This document shows, in pieces, positions 1 to 5,754 of a DNA stretch of 6,067 bases (the first letter of the stretch is position 1; every line of letters starts with the position of its first letter). Where the stretch lies: the NCBI GenBank assembly GCA_011390075.1, contig JAABTA010000065.1, forward strand, positions 1 through 6,067. The letters are read 5' to 3'. Position numbers and translations under genes: made by a program. This stretch comes from Helicobacteraceae bacterium (GTDB lineage: Bacteria > Campylobacterota > Campylobacteria > Campylobacterales > SZUA-545). The notes below the pieces were generated by a model. That model made no database searches and was not told where the DNA came from. It was given only the letters and a program-made list of their open reading frames with translations.

Positions 1-15
1 ATGAAGTGTATAGGT

Positions 16-567
16 CTATTGGTTGAGTTCTACTTGCAAACTCTCAAGAAGCTCTTGTCCCTCTTGCCAAGCACCAATATGAGACTCACTGTTAATGTGC
101 CCAACTTTGCCAATATTCACAAATTTACTTCCCCATTTTTGCGCAAGAAACTGCGCTCTTTCAATAGTGATATAAGGGTCATTGCTACTAGCTACCACTA
201 AAGAGTTGCACTCTAATCTATCCAGTGGCATTGGTGCAAAATTGTGGATCTGTGGAGGCATGATAGAGACATCATCAACATCTGCAGGAGCAACAAAAAA
301 CACCCCAGCAATTTTTTCTGAAGAGAATTTTTGCATATAATGCGCTACCAAAGAACACGCCAAGGAGTGAGGAAGCAAAATAACCTCTTTCTCTGCTGAT
401 TGGATAGAGGCGTGTAAGGATTCTAGCCAGTCAGTTAAGAGAGGATAATCCCAACTCTTTTGCTCTACTCTTTTCATACCATAGAGATCTTCCCATAAAC
501 TTTGCCAATGACTCTCATCACTGCCTCCAAAACCTGGAAGAGTGAGTAGCTCGTATTTTCCTTTCAT
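16..567 (-). CDS. RBBP9/YdeN-type alpha/beta serine hydrolase
   Basis: This complete 183-residue protein fits the small single-domain RBBP9/YdeN family (Pfam Ser_hydrolase) in length and motif order. Visible marks are the N-terminal LPGFGGS strand-loop (residues 10-16), the conserved HWQSLWE (20-26), a nucleophile motif PHSLAC with Ser68, the acid motif SSNDPY with Asp130, and GHIN with His157, giving a full Ser-Asp-His triad. It has no signal peptide or membrane segment and is probably cytoplasmic. Family members are esterase-like and their natural substrate is usually unknown, so I give no specific reaction. The nucleophile elbow is unusual: Pro and Ala replace the usual small residue and Gly around His-Ser-Leu. 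The ATG is preceded by a GGGGG-type Shine-Dalgarno that overlaps the flgA stop codon, and only 8 nt separate the genes, so it is probably co-transcribed with flgA. The family call is firm; the biological role is unknown. Confidence 0.88.
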   Translation of the reverse strand: MKGKYELLTLPGFGGSDESHWQSLWEDLYGMKRVEQKSWDYPLLTDWLESLHASIQSAEKEVILLPHSLACSLVAHYMQKFSSEKIAGVFFVAPADVDDVSIMPPQIHNFAPMPLDRLECNSLVVASSNDPYITIERAQFLAQKWGSKFVNIGKVGHINSESHIGAWQEGQELLESLQVELNQ

Positions 568-575
568 AACACCCC

Positions 576-1412
576 CTATTTAATTTGTACTCTGTTTTCC
601 CCAATAATAACACCTCTAAACTCTCTATTGGAGCTATTTTTTAAAGGAATACTCTCCCCTAAATACCCACTTTTTTGGGCTATCAAAGGAAAAGTTGCAT
701 AGATACCATTTTCTTGAAAAACAGCAGTCACCTGCTCGCCTCTTTTAACCAAAAAGCTTTTTTTAACTCTTCTGTCATCAATAATTGTCCCAGAGGAGAT
801 TCCGACTCTTGCCTCAAAAGAGCCTAATTTTTTTTCATCTATAGACTCTAAAATCCTATGTTTAATGGCGACCTCCTCGTAGGTTGTATTATTTGTAGTG
901 ATTGTGTCCCCTCTATTGACTTTTTGAGAGGCAACTAAAACTCTTTGTCTTCCAGAGATCTCATAAGAAAAATTTAGCACCTCTAAAGTTTCTCCATTAA
1001 GACCAAAATGTGCTTTACCAAATCCTTTAGCTCGTTTAAGGCTACTGTCTGAGATTGTAACTTGTAAAAAGTCCAACCCCGCCACATCCACCATTGATTG
1101 TGGCTTTATGGCAACAAAATCAACTAAAACAGCTCTTTTCTCATATTTTTTGCTCACTGCATGCTGGATATTTTCAATAATAACTGGAGAGATCTTATAA
1201 AAAAAGATCACATAATGTTTTGAATTAGCTTCGATTGTATGCTTTTGAAGATCTTGTTTTAAGTTGTTGAAGGTGAGTTGTTTTGAATTTCTATTCCCAA
1301 ATGCAAAAAGCAAAAATTTTTTATCCACTGGAAAAACATCTGTAGAAAATACCTGATCTTTATCAACAAAATAGGTTTTTTCAACGGCAAAAGAGAAAAG
1401 AAGTGTTGGCAA
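576..1412 (-). CDS. flgA: Flagellar basal-body P-ring formation protein FlgA
   Basis: FlgA is a periplasmic chaperone that helps FlgI polymerise into the P ring around the flagellar rod. Numbered from the TTG chosen here (278 residues), the C-terminal part is diagnostic. A SAF domain lies at about 157-215 (RVLVASQKVNRGDTIT onward). A beta-rich domain follows, with LVKRGEQVTAVF (221-232), GYLGESIPLKN (249-259) and RGVIIGENRV (266-275). The N-terminal 150 residues are divergent. The start is uncertain. The frame stays open back to 1556, but that upstream part is the translated tRNA-Gly and lies partly above the tRNA promoter. TTG at 1412 is the first standard start codon after the tRNA, with no visible Shine-Dalgarno and a clipped signal peptide. 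ATT at 1427 would give a longer hydrophobic segment. GTG at 1454, inside the tRNA T-arm, would give the fullest signal peptide, with cleavage likely after SFA. It is followed 8 nt later by the hydrolase gene and is probably driven by the tRNA promoter. Confidence 0.85.
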   Translation of the reverse strand: MPTLLFSFAVEKTYFVDKDQVFSTDVFPVDKKFLLFAFGNRNSKQLTFNNLKQDLQKHTIEANSKHYVIFFYKISPVIIENIQHAVSKKYEKRAVLVDFVAIKPQSMVDVAGLDFLQVTISDSSLKRAKGFGKAHFGLNGETLEVLNFSYEISGRQRVLVASQKVNRGDTITTNNTTYEEVAIKHRILESIDEKKLGSFEARVGISSGTIIDDRRVKKSFLVKRGEQVTAVFQENGIYATFPLIAQKSGYLGESIPLKNSSNREFRGVIIGENRVQIK

Positions 1413-1426
1413 AAGAAGAAAAAAAA

Positions 1427-1501
1427 TGGAGCGGGAAATGGGATTCGAACCCACGGCCCTAACCTTGGCAAGGTTATGCTCTACCCCTGAGCTATTCCCG
1501 C
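1427..1501 (-). tRNA. tRNA-Gly (anticodon GCC)
   Basis: A complete 75-nt cloverleaf can be folded by eye. The acceptor stem pairs GCGGGAA (1501-1495) with TTCCCGC (1437-1431), followed by discriminator U and an encoded CCA (1429-1427). The D arm has a GCTC/GAGC stem. The anticodon arm has stem TAACC/GGTTA and loop TTGCCAA, with anticodon GCC at 1469-1467. The T arm contains GTTCGAATC. GCC reads the glycine codons GGC and GGU. The gene sits between accA and flgA on the same strand, with a consensus -10 box upstream. Its CCA abuts an eight-T tract that leads directly into flgA, so there is essentially no spacer to the next gene. Confidence 0.98.
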
Positions 1502-1518
1502 GTAAAATAATAGATGAG

Positions 1519-1544
1519 ATTATAACGGAAAAACCTTTTAGCAA
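1519..1544 (-). promoter_or_regulatory. Likely promoter of tRNA-Gly and flgA
   Basis: On the minus strand a perfect TATAAT occupies 1524-1519 and would start transcription near 1512, leaving a leader of about 10 nt before the mature tRNA 5' end at 1501. The best -35-like hexamer, TTGCTA at 1544-1539, is only 14 nt upstream of the -10, which is short. Campylobacterota promoters often lack a defined -35, so the -10 box carries most of the weight. The 92-bp gap between accA and the tRNA holds no gene or clear terminator, so read-through from accA may add to expression. Confidence 0.65.
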
Positions 1545-1592
1545 CTTTAACATCATACAATTTTTCCAAAAAAGTTTAAAAAATAGGAGACT

Positions 1593-2525
1593 CTACTGAG
1601 CAAATTTACCTAAAGAGCGAAGCTTTTGATACCTCTTGTCTAACCTTTGTTCACTTGTAAGCACCTCGAGTGCTTCAACACTCTCTAGAAAATAATTTTT
1701 CACAGCCTCAGATGCTTGTTTTTTGTCCCTATGGGCGCACACAGCGGGCTCTTTGATTATATCATCAATAAGACCAAAACTTTTGAGCTGATCGGGTTGC
1801 ACCTTCATCGCTTCAGTGGCGGCTTCGCCCTTAGTTGGATCATTCCATAAAATTGCAGCGCACCCCTCAGGAGAGATCACACTAAAAACAGAGTACTCAA
1901 GCATTGCCAGTTTATCAGCAACAGCAATAGCCAAAGCACCTCCGCTACCACCTTCGCCAATCACAATAGAGACAGTAGGGGTATCAAGATCTGAAAGCTC
2001 AAACAGATTGTAAGCAATTGCCTCGCTCTGGTTACGCTCTTCTGCACCAATTCCAGGATAGGCTCCTGGAGTATCTACAAGCATTAAAAGAGGGAGCCTA
2101 AACTTCTCAGCTAGTTTTGCAGCTCTTAACGCTTTTCTATATCCCTCAGGATGGGGCATTCCAAAATTTCTTTTGAGTTTATTTTTTGTGCCTCTCCCTT
2201 TTTGTTCGCCAATCACTACACACTTTTTTCCACCAATAGATCCAATAAAACAGAGTATGGCGTGATCATCTTTAAAATGTCTATCTCCATGGATCTCGAT
2301 CTTTTCATCCATGATAAGTCTAATATAGTCTAGCGCATAGGGTCTATCTTGATGACGGGCTAATTGGAGTTTTTGGTAATCACTTAAGTTACCATAAGTT
2401 TTTTTCACCTCTTTATCAAACTTTTTTTGCACCTGTGCCAGCTCTTTTTCTTCACCTCTGATTTTTGCTAGTTCTAGATCCTCTGCTAGAGGTTTAAGGT
2501 TTTTTTCAAAGTCTAAATAAAACAC
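1593..2525 (-). CDS. accA: Acetyl-CoA carboxylase carboxyltransferase subunit alpha
   Basis: AccA and AccD form the carboxyltransferase that moves the carboxyl group from biotinylated AccB to acetyl-CoA, giving malonyl-CoA for fatty-acid synthesis in the cytoplasm. The 310-residue protein is full length for the family. It shows the N-terminal helical region beginning FYLDFE, then GDR (80-82), GEQKGRGTK (106-114), MPHPEGYRKALR (123-134), DTPGAYPGIGAEERNQ (151-166), the oxyanion-type glycine loop GEGGSGGALAI (190-200) and SPEGCAAILW (218-227). The start codon is GTG at 2525. No ATG lies nearby, and FYLDFE immediately after it matches related AccA N-termini. The fabF stop is only 3 nt upstream and no strong Shine-Dalgarno is visible (AAGAAAG lies within the fabF end), so translation is probably coupled to fabF. 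No partner accD is in the window. Confidence 0.97.
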   Translation of the reverse strand: MFYLDFEKNLKPLAEDLELAKIRGEEKELAQVQKKFDKEVKKTYGNLSDYQKLQLARHQDRPYALDYIRLIMDEKIEIHGDRHFKDDHAILCFIGSIGGKKCVVIGEQKGRGTKNKLKRNFGMPHPEGYRKALRAAKLAEKFRLPLLMLVDTPGAYPGIGAEERNQSEAIAYNLFELSDLDTPTVSIVIGEGGSGGALAIAVADKLAMLEYSVFSVISPEGCAAILWNDPTKGEAATEAMKVQPDQLKSFGLIDDIIKEPAVCAHRDKKQASEAVKNYFLESVEALEVLTSEQRLDKRYQKLRSLGKFAQ

Positions 2526-2528
2526 TAC

Positions 2529-3767
2529 TTACACTTTCTTAAAAATAACAACGCCATTGGTTCCACCAAAACCAAAAGAGTTGCTCATCACAATATTAAG
2601 ATCTGCTTTTCTAGATTCGTTTGGAATATAGTCTAAATCTAAGCCATTTTCACTATCTGGATTTTCGTAGTTGATGGTAGGCGGAACCACACCTTTTTCC
2701 ATAGACATCAAAGAGACAACCGCTTCAATACCACCAGCAGCTCCTAAGCAGTGTCCAATTTGCCCTTTTGTAGAACTCACGAGAGGCACTTTATCTCCAA
2801 AAATAGCTTTTAGTGCCGTTGTCTCATTTTTATCATTGGCAGGGGTAGAAGTTCCGTGTGCATTGACATAATCGATAACAAAATCCCCACCTGTACGCAC
2901 TTTGGCCATATTTATAGCTGCTTCCATCGCTCTTTGAGGACCATCTACAACTGGGCTTGTGATGTGGTTGGCATCGCCACTTTCTCCAACACCAATAATC
3001 TCTCCATACATTTTAGCACCTCTTTTTACTGCTGTTTCATACTCTTCCAAAATAAGACAAGCTCCGCCCTCTCCCATAACAAAACCATCTCTGTCTCTAT
3101 CAAAAGGTCTCGAAGCTTTTTGAGGATCATCATTTCTCGTAGAGAGTGCTTTCATAGCTGCAAAGCCACCAACACCCACTTCACAAATAGCAGACTCAGC
3201 TGCTACAACCATCATTCTATCGGCGCCACTCATTGCGATAGTTTTAAATGCTTCGCTAATACCGTGGGTACCTGCAGCACAGGCGGTAACACTGGCTAGA
3301 TTAGGACCTCTTAGTCCATGTTCGATAGAGACAAATCCACCTAACATATTCGCTAAAGCTGAGGGAATAAAGAAAGGAGATATTCTTCTAGGACCCCTTG
3401 TTTCGCAGATGATTGAGTTTTTTTCAATATTTGTAAGTCCACCAATACCACTAGCGGCACTAATACCAAAGCGAGTAAAGTCAATATTGTCTCCCTCCTC
3501 AAAACCAGCATCAGCCATCGCTTCTTGCGCTGCTTTAATACCAAAATGGATAAATCTATCAGCTTTTTTTACCTCTTTAGGGTTCATAAACGAAGCTGGA
3601 TCAAAGTTTTTAACCTCTGCTGCAATTTTTACAGAGACTCTACTGGCATCAAAAAGTTTAATCTCATCAACCCCACACTCTCCATTTACAATATTTTCAA
3701 AACTTGTTTTTGCGTCATGACCTAATGCAGTTATCATTCCAAGACCTGTTACTACAACTCTTCTCAA
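2529..3767 (-). CDS. fabF: 3-oxoacyl-[acyl-carrier-protein] synthase II
   Basis: FabF (KAS II) catalyses the decarboxylative condensation of malonyl-ACP with acyl-ACP in elongation of fatty acids. The 412-residue length is typical of the family. The catalytic Cys163 lies in TACAAGTHG (161-169), His304 in NAHGTSTPAND (302-312), Lys334 in STKGQIGHCLGAAGG (332-346) and His339 in the same stretch, completing the Cys-His-His triad. The gating loop GFGGTN (399-404) carries Phe400. The N-terminus RRVVVTGLGMITALG is the standard first strand of the thiolase fold. The start is TTG at 3767, set by the Shine-Dalgarno AGGAG 5 nt upstream; the first in-frame ATG (residue 11) would cut into the fold. It lies 96 nt after acpP, beyond a hairpin, and 3 nt before accA. 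FabB is closely related, but the features and context with acpP favour FabF. Confidence 0.97.
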   Translation of the reverse strand: MRRVVVTGLGMITALGHDAKTSFENIVNGECGVDEIKLFDASRVSVKIAAEVKNFDPASFMNPKEVKKADRFIHFGIKAAQEAMADAGFEEGDNIDFTRFGISAASGIGGLTNIEKNSIICETRGPRRISPFFIPSALANMLGGFVSIEHGLRGPNLASVTACAAGTHGISEAFKTIAMSGADRMMVVAAESAICEVGVGGFAAMKALSTRNDDPQKASRPFDRDRDGFVMGEGGACLILEEYETAVKRGAKMYGEIIGVGESGDANHITSPVVDGPQRAMEAAINMAKVRTGGDFVIDYVNAHGTSTPANDKNETTALKAIFGDKVPLVSSTKGQIGHCLGAAGGIEAVVSLMSMEKGVVPPTINYENPDSENGLDLDYIPNESRKADLNIVMSNSFGFGGTNGVVIFKKV

Positions 3768-3772
3768 AATAT

Positions 3773-3777
3773 CTCCT
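3773..3777 (-). promoter_or_regulatory. Shine-Dalgarno fixing the TTG start of fabF
   Basis: The minus strand reads GAGGAGATATT followed by TTG. AGGAG at 3777-3773 is 5 nt from the TTG at 3767, and no ATG or GTG lies at a usable distance. This supports TTG as the real fabF start. Confidence 0.8.
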
Positions 3778-3784
3778 CAAATAT

Positions 3785-3812
3785 ATATTATTTAAAACTA
3801 TTTATTAAGCAA
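3785..3812 (-). promoter_or_regulatory. Possible fabF-accA promoter
   Basis: Between the hairpin after acpP and fabF, the minus strand carries TTGCTT (3812-3807), a 16-nt spacer and TAATAT (3790-3785), close to the housekeeping sigma factor consensus. The expected start would fall just before the fabF Shine-Dalgarno, giving a very short leader. The region is almost pure A/T, so chance matches are easy. Confidence is modest. Confidence 0.4.
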
Positions 3813-3835
3813 TAGGTTTTAGATAATATATAAAC

Positions 3836-3855
3836 TTGCGGGATAAATCCCGCAA
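3836..3855 (-). terminator. Hairpin after acpP (terminator or attenuator)
   Basis: A perfect 8-bp stem, TTGCGGGA/TCCCGCAA, encloses a 4-nt TTTA loop starting 9 bp past the acpP stop. It is GC-rich in an AT-rich gap. The bases downstream on the transcript (GTTTATATATTATC) are U-rich but not a clean U run, so termination may be partial. Such a site would let acpP transcripts exceed fabF-accA transcripts, or protect the acpP mRNA 3' end. The structure is plain in the sequence; the function is inferred. Confidence 0.7.
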
Positions 3856-3863
3856 ATGTGAAA

Positions 3864-4094
3864 TTATTTGTTGTTTTCGATATAGCTCATTGCATCTTTA
3901 ACCGTTGCAATCTTTTCAGCATCTTCATCAGGAATTTCGATATCAAATTTCTCTTCTAATGCCATAACTAACTCGACTACATCTAAACTATCTGCGCCTA
4001 GATCATCAACAAATTTAGCCTCTTCTTTAACTTGAGACTCTTCAACGTTTAATTGTTCAACAACAATTGCTTTAACGTCATCAAAAAGTGCCAT
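3864..4094 (-). CDS. acpP: Acyl carrier protein
   Basis: ACP is the small acidic cytoplasmic protein that carries fatty-acyl intermediates on a 4'-phosphopantetheine arm. The 76-residue length is standard. Ser36, in the motif GADSLDVVEL (33-42), is the attachment site for the prosthetic group added by AcpS. Helix II (DSLDVVELVMALEEKF) and the IPDEDAEKI stretch (54-62) match the family. The protein is strongly acidic, as expected. The ATG at 4094 has a good AGGAG Shine-Dalgarno 6 nt upstream (4105-4101). A likely promoter lies upstream and a hairpin just downstream, so the gene may be expressed largely as a short monocistronic transcript, in keeping with the high abundance of ACP. fabF and accA follow on the same strand. 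Confidence 0.98.
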   Translation of the reverse strand: MALFDDVKAIVVEQLNVEESQVKEEAKFVDDLGADSLDVVELVMALEEKFDIEIPDEDAEKIATVKDAMSYIENNK

Positions 4095-4123
4095 TCTTTA
4101 CTCCTAAGTATTTAAGTCTGCCT

Positions 4124-4132
4124 ATTTTAACA
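4124..4132 (-). promoter_or_regulatory. Likely acpP promoter (extended -10)
   Basis: On the minus strand TGTTAAAAT spans 4132-4124, a TGn-type extended -10 with hexamer TAAAAT. The upstream sequence is T-rich (TTTAAATTGATTTTG) without a good -35, a pattern common in Campylobacterota. Transcription would start near 4117, about 22 nt before the ATG, leaving room for the AGGAG Shine-Dalgarno at 4105-4101. Confidence 0.55.
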
Positions 4133-4149
4133 CAAAATCAATTTAAAGT

Positions 4150-4161
4150 TAGACGCGTCTA
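4150..4161. promoter_or_regulatory. 12-bp perfect palindrome upstream of acpP
   Basis: TAGACGCGTCTA is an exact inverted repeat with a GC core, in AT-rich surroundings. It includes the stop codon of the ABC-F gene and is centred about 38 bp upstream of the predicted acpP transcription start. That is where an operator or activator site could sit, but no known regulator consensus is recognised and it may be chance. Confidence 0.3.
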
Positions 4162-5751
4162 TTTTTTAGACTCTCTATACTCCTCATAAGTGCCCTTAAA
4201 ATCAACAATTTCCCCACTGCTTTTAAACTCTATAACTCTCGTGGCAAAGGCATCTATTAGCTCTCTATCGTGGGCAATACAGATAACATTTCCATTAAAG
4301 TTATACAGAGCCTCTCCTAAAGCGATAATTGCTTCTAAGTCCAAATGGTTGGATGGTTCATCTAAAATAAGAAAATTACCCCCTTCCATCATCATCTTAG
4401 AAAGCATCATTCGGTGTTTCTCCCCACCACTCACACTGCCAACAGCTTTCTCTTGCTCCTCTCCACTAAAGAGCATTCTGCCTAAGTTATTTCTCACTGT
4501 GGCAATCTCTGCCTTTTTATCAAAACTTCTCAGCCAATCATACAAAGTATGCTCGCCTTTGATTAATTCTGTGGTGTCTTGTGGAAAATAGCTCTGTTCT
4601 GCTGTAGCTCCCCAAAAGATCTCTCCACTATCTGGGGTAAGATCTCCCATAATCAACTTACAAAAGGTGGTTTTACCTACACCATTGCCACCAATGAGGG
4701 CTATTTTTTCATTTGGCTCAATTTTGAGATTGAGATCTTTGATAACTTCTAAATCATCATAGGATTTTGCAAGTCCTCTAATCTCTAATGCTTCATTACC
4801 TAACTCTCTATTTGGTTTAAATACAATGCTAGGTTCCCGTCTAGAGCTTGGCTTCACCTCTTCAATTTTGAGTTTCTCTAGCTGTTTTTGTCTGCTTGTT
4901 GCCTGTTTGGCTTTGGAAGCATTGGCAGAAAATCTTGCCACAAATTTTTCTAGTTGGTCCTTCTCTTTGAGATTTTTCTCTCTTGCTATCTCTTTTTGCT
5001 TTTGGATAATATTTGCTGCCATATACCAATCATCATAGTTTCCTGTAAACTCTTTGACCGTTTGGTAATCCACATCCAAAATATGAGTACACACAGCATT
5101 TAAAAAGTGTCTATCATGGGAGATGACAACCATCGTCCCCTCATGGCGTTGCAGTTCGTTCTCTAGCCAGCCAATTGTTTCAATATCTAAGTTATTCGTT
5201 GGCTCATCCAAAAAGAGCACATCTGGCTTTGGAAACAGCACTTTTGCTAAAAGCACTTTAAATTTATCCCCCCCTGTAAGGGTACTCATCTTCTCATGGT
5301 GCATAGAGGCTGGGAAGCCTAGTTGTTCTAAAATCTTTTCGATTTTTACATCGCATTCATAAGTAGGATCCTCTTCTGCTGAGATTATCTCTAACTCTGA
5401 GAGTCTTTCATTCACCTTTTCATCACTAAAATCGCCCTCACTATAGAGCTTCTCTTTCTCTTTTAGAGCATTAAAGAGCCTTGTGTTTCCCATTAAAACT
5501 GTATCAGAAATTGTGTACTCTTCATAGGCGTACTGATTTTGATCAAGGGTACCTACTTTGAGATCTTTTGAGATAAAAATCTCTCCATCGGTGTACTCCT
5601 CCTCCCCTGAGAGAATTTTTAAAAAAGTACTTTTTCCTGCTCCATTAGCGCCAATAAGGCCATATCTCTTTCCTGCATCTAAAGAGAGGGATACATTCTC
5701 AAAAAGCACCCTATTTCCATATCTTTTTCTAAGATCTGTAACATTTACCAT
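4159..5751 (-). CDS. ABC-F family ATPase, YbiT type
   Basis: This 530-residue protein has two ATP-binding cassettes in one chain and no membrane segments, the hallmark of ABC-F proteins, which act on the ribosome rather than in transport. Cassette 1 has Walker A GANGAGKST (34-42), signature LTGGD (158-162), Walker B LFLDEP (179-184, catalytic Glu183) and H-loop His212. A charged linker at about 243-305 (rich in K, E and Q) is the P-site tRNA-interaction motif of the family. Cassette 2 has Walker A GGNGVGKTT (354-362), signature SGGEK (441-445), Walker B LILDEPSNHLD (461-471, Glu465) and His494. The length equals that recalled for E. coli YbiT, and the short linker and degenerate first signature also fit that subgroup. 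The exact role is not settled; a translation-factor function is inferred from the family. Resistance-type ABC-F is less likely in this housekeeping context. The ATG lies 3 nt after the upstream gene's stop, suggesting translational coupling. Confidence 0.93.
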   Translation of the reverse strand: MVNVTDLRKRYGNRVLFENVSLSLDAGKRYGLIGANGAGKSTFLKILSGEEEYTDGEIFISKDLKVGTLDQNQYAYEEYTISDTVLMGNTRLFNALKEKEKLYSEGDFSDEKVNERLSELEIISAEEDPTYECDVKIEKILEQLGFPASMHHEKMSTLTGGDKFKVLLAKVLFPKPDVLFLDEPTNNLDIETIGWLENELQRHEGTMVVISHDRHFLNAVCTHILDVDYQTVKEFTGNYDDWYMAANIIQKQKEIAREKNLKEKDQLEKFVARFSANASKAKQATSRQKQLEKLKIEEVKPSSRREPSIVFKPNRELGNEALEIRGLAKSYDDLEVIKDLNLKIEPNEKIALIGGNGVGKTTFCKLIMGDLTPDSGEIFWGATAEQSYFPQDTTELIKGEHTLYDWLRSFDKKAEIATVRNNLGRMLFSGEEQEKAVGSVSGGEKHRMMLSKMMMEGGNFLILDEPSNHLDLEAIIALGEALYNFNGNVICIAHDRELIDAFATRVIEFKSSGEIVDFKGTYEEYRESKK

Positions 5752-5754
5752 CTA

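Noticed and set aside
1..201. 66-codon plus-strand frame at the left edge
   Set aside because: It is antisense to the 3' half of the hydrolase gene, with no recognisable protein features.
1259..1471. Overlapping 70-residue minus-strand frame rich in Phe
   Set aside because: It is an out-of-frame reading of the tRNA and the flgA 5' region, with low-complexity composition and no domain.
1413..1556. N-terminal extension of flgA to the ATG at 1556, giving a 326-residue protein
   Set aside because: The extension is the translated tRNA-Gly gene, and its ATG lies upstream of the tRNA -10 box, so a transcript from that promoter would not contain it.
1561..1590. Terminator after accA made from the T and A runs
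   Set aside because: The pairing TTTTT/AAAAA leaves a 2-nt loop and contains almost no G-C, so no stable hairpin forms.
1545..1592. Sigma-54-type promoter upstream of tRNA-Gly/flgA
   Set aside because: TTTGGAAAAATTG has a GG, but no GC/TGC occurs at the required -12 spacing.
2856..3299. 147-codon plus-strand frame opposite fabF
   Set aside because: It is antisense to a firmly identified gene and its composition (many Ser, Thr, Cys, His and Asn) is that of a shadow frame with no motif.
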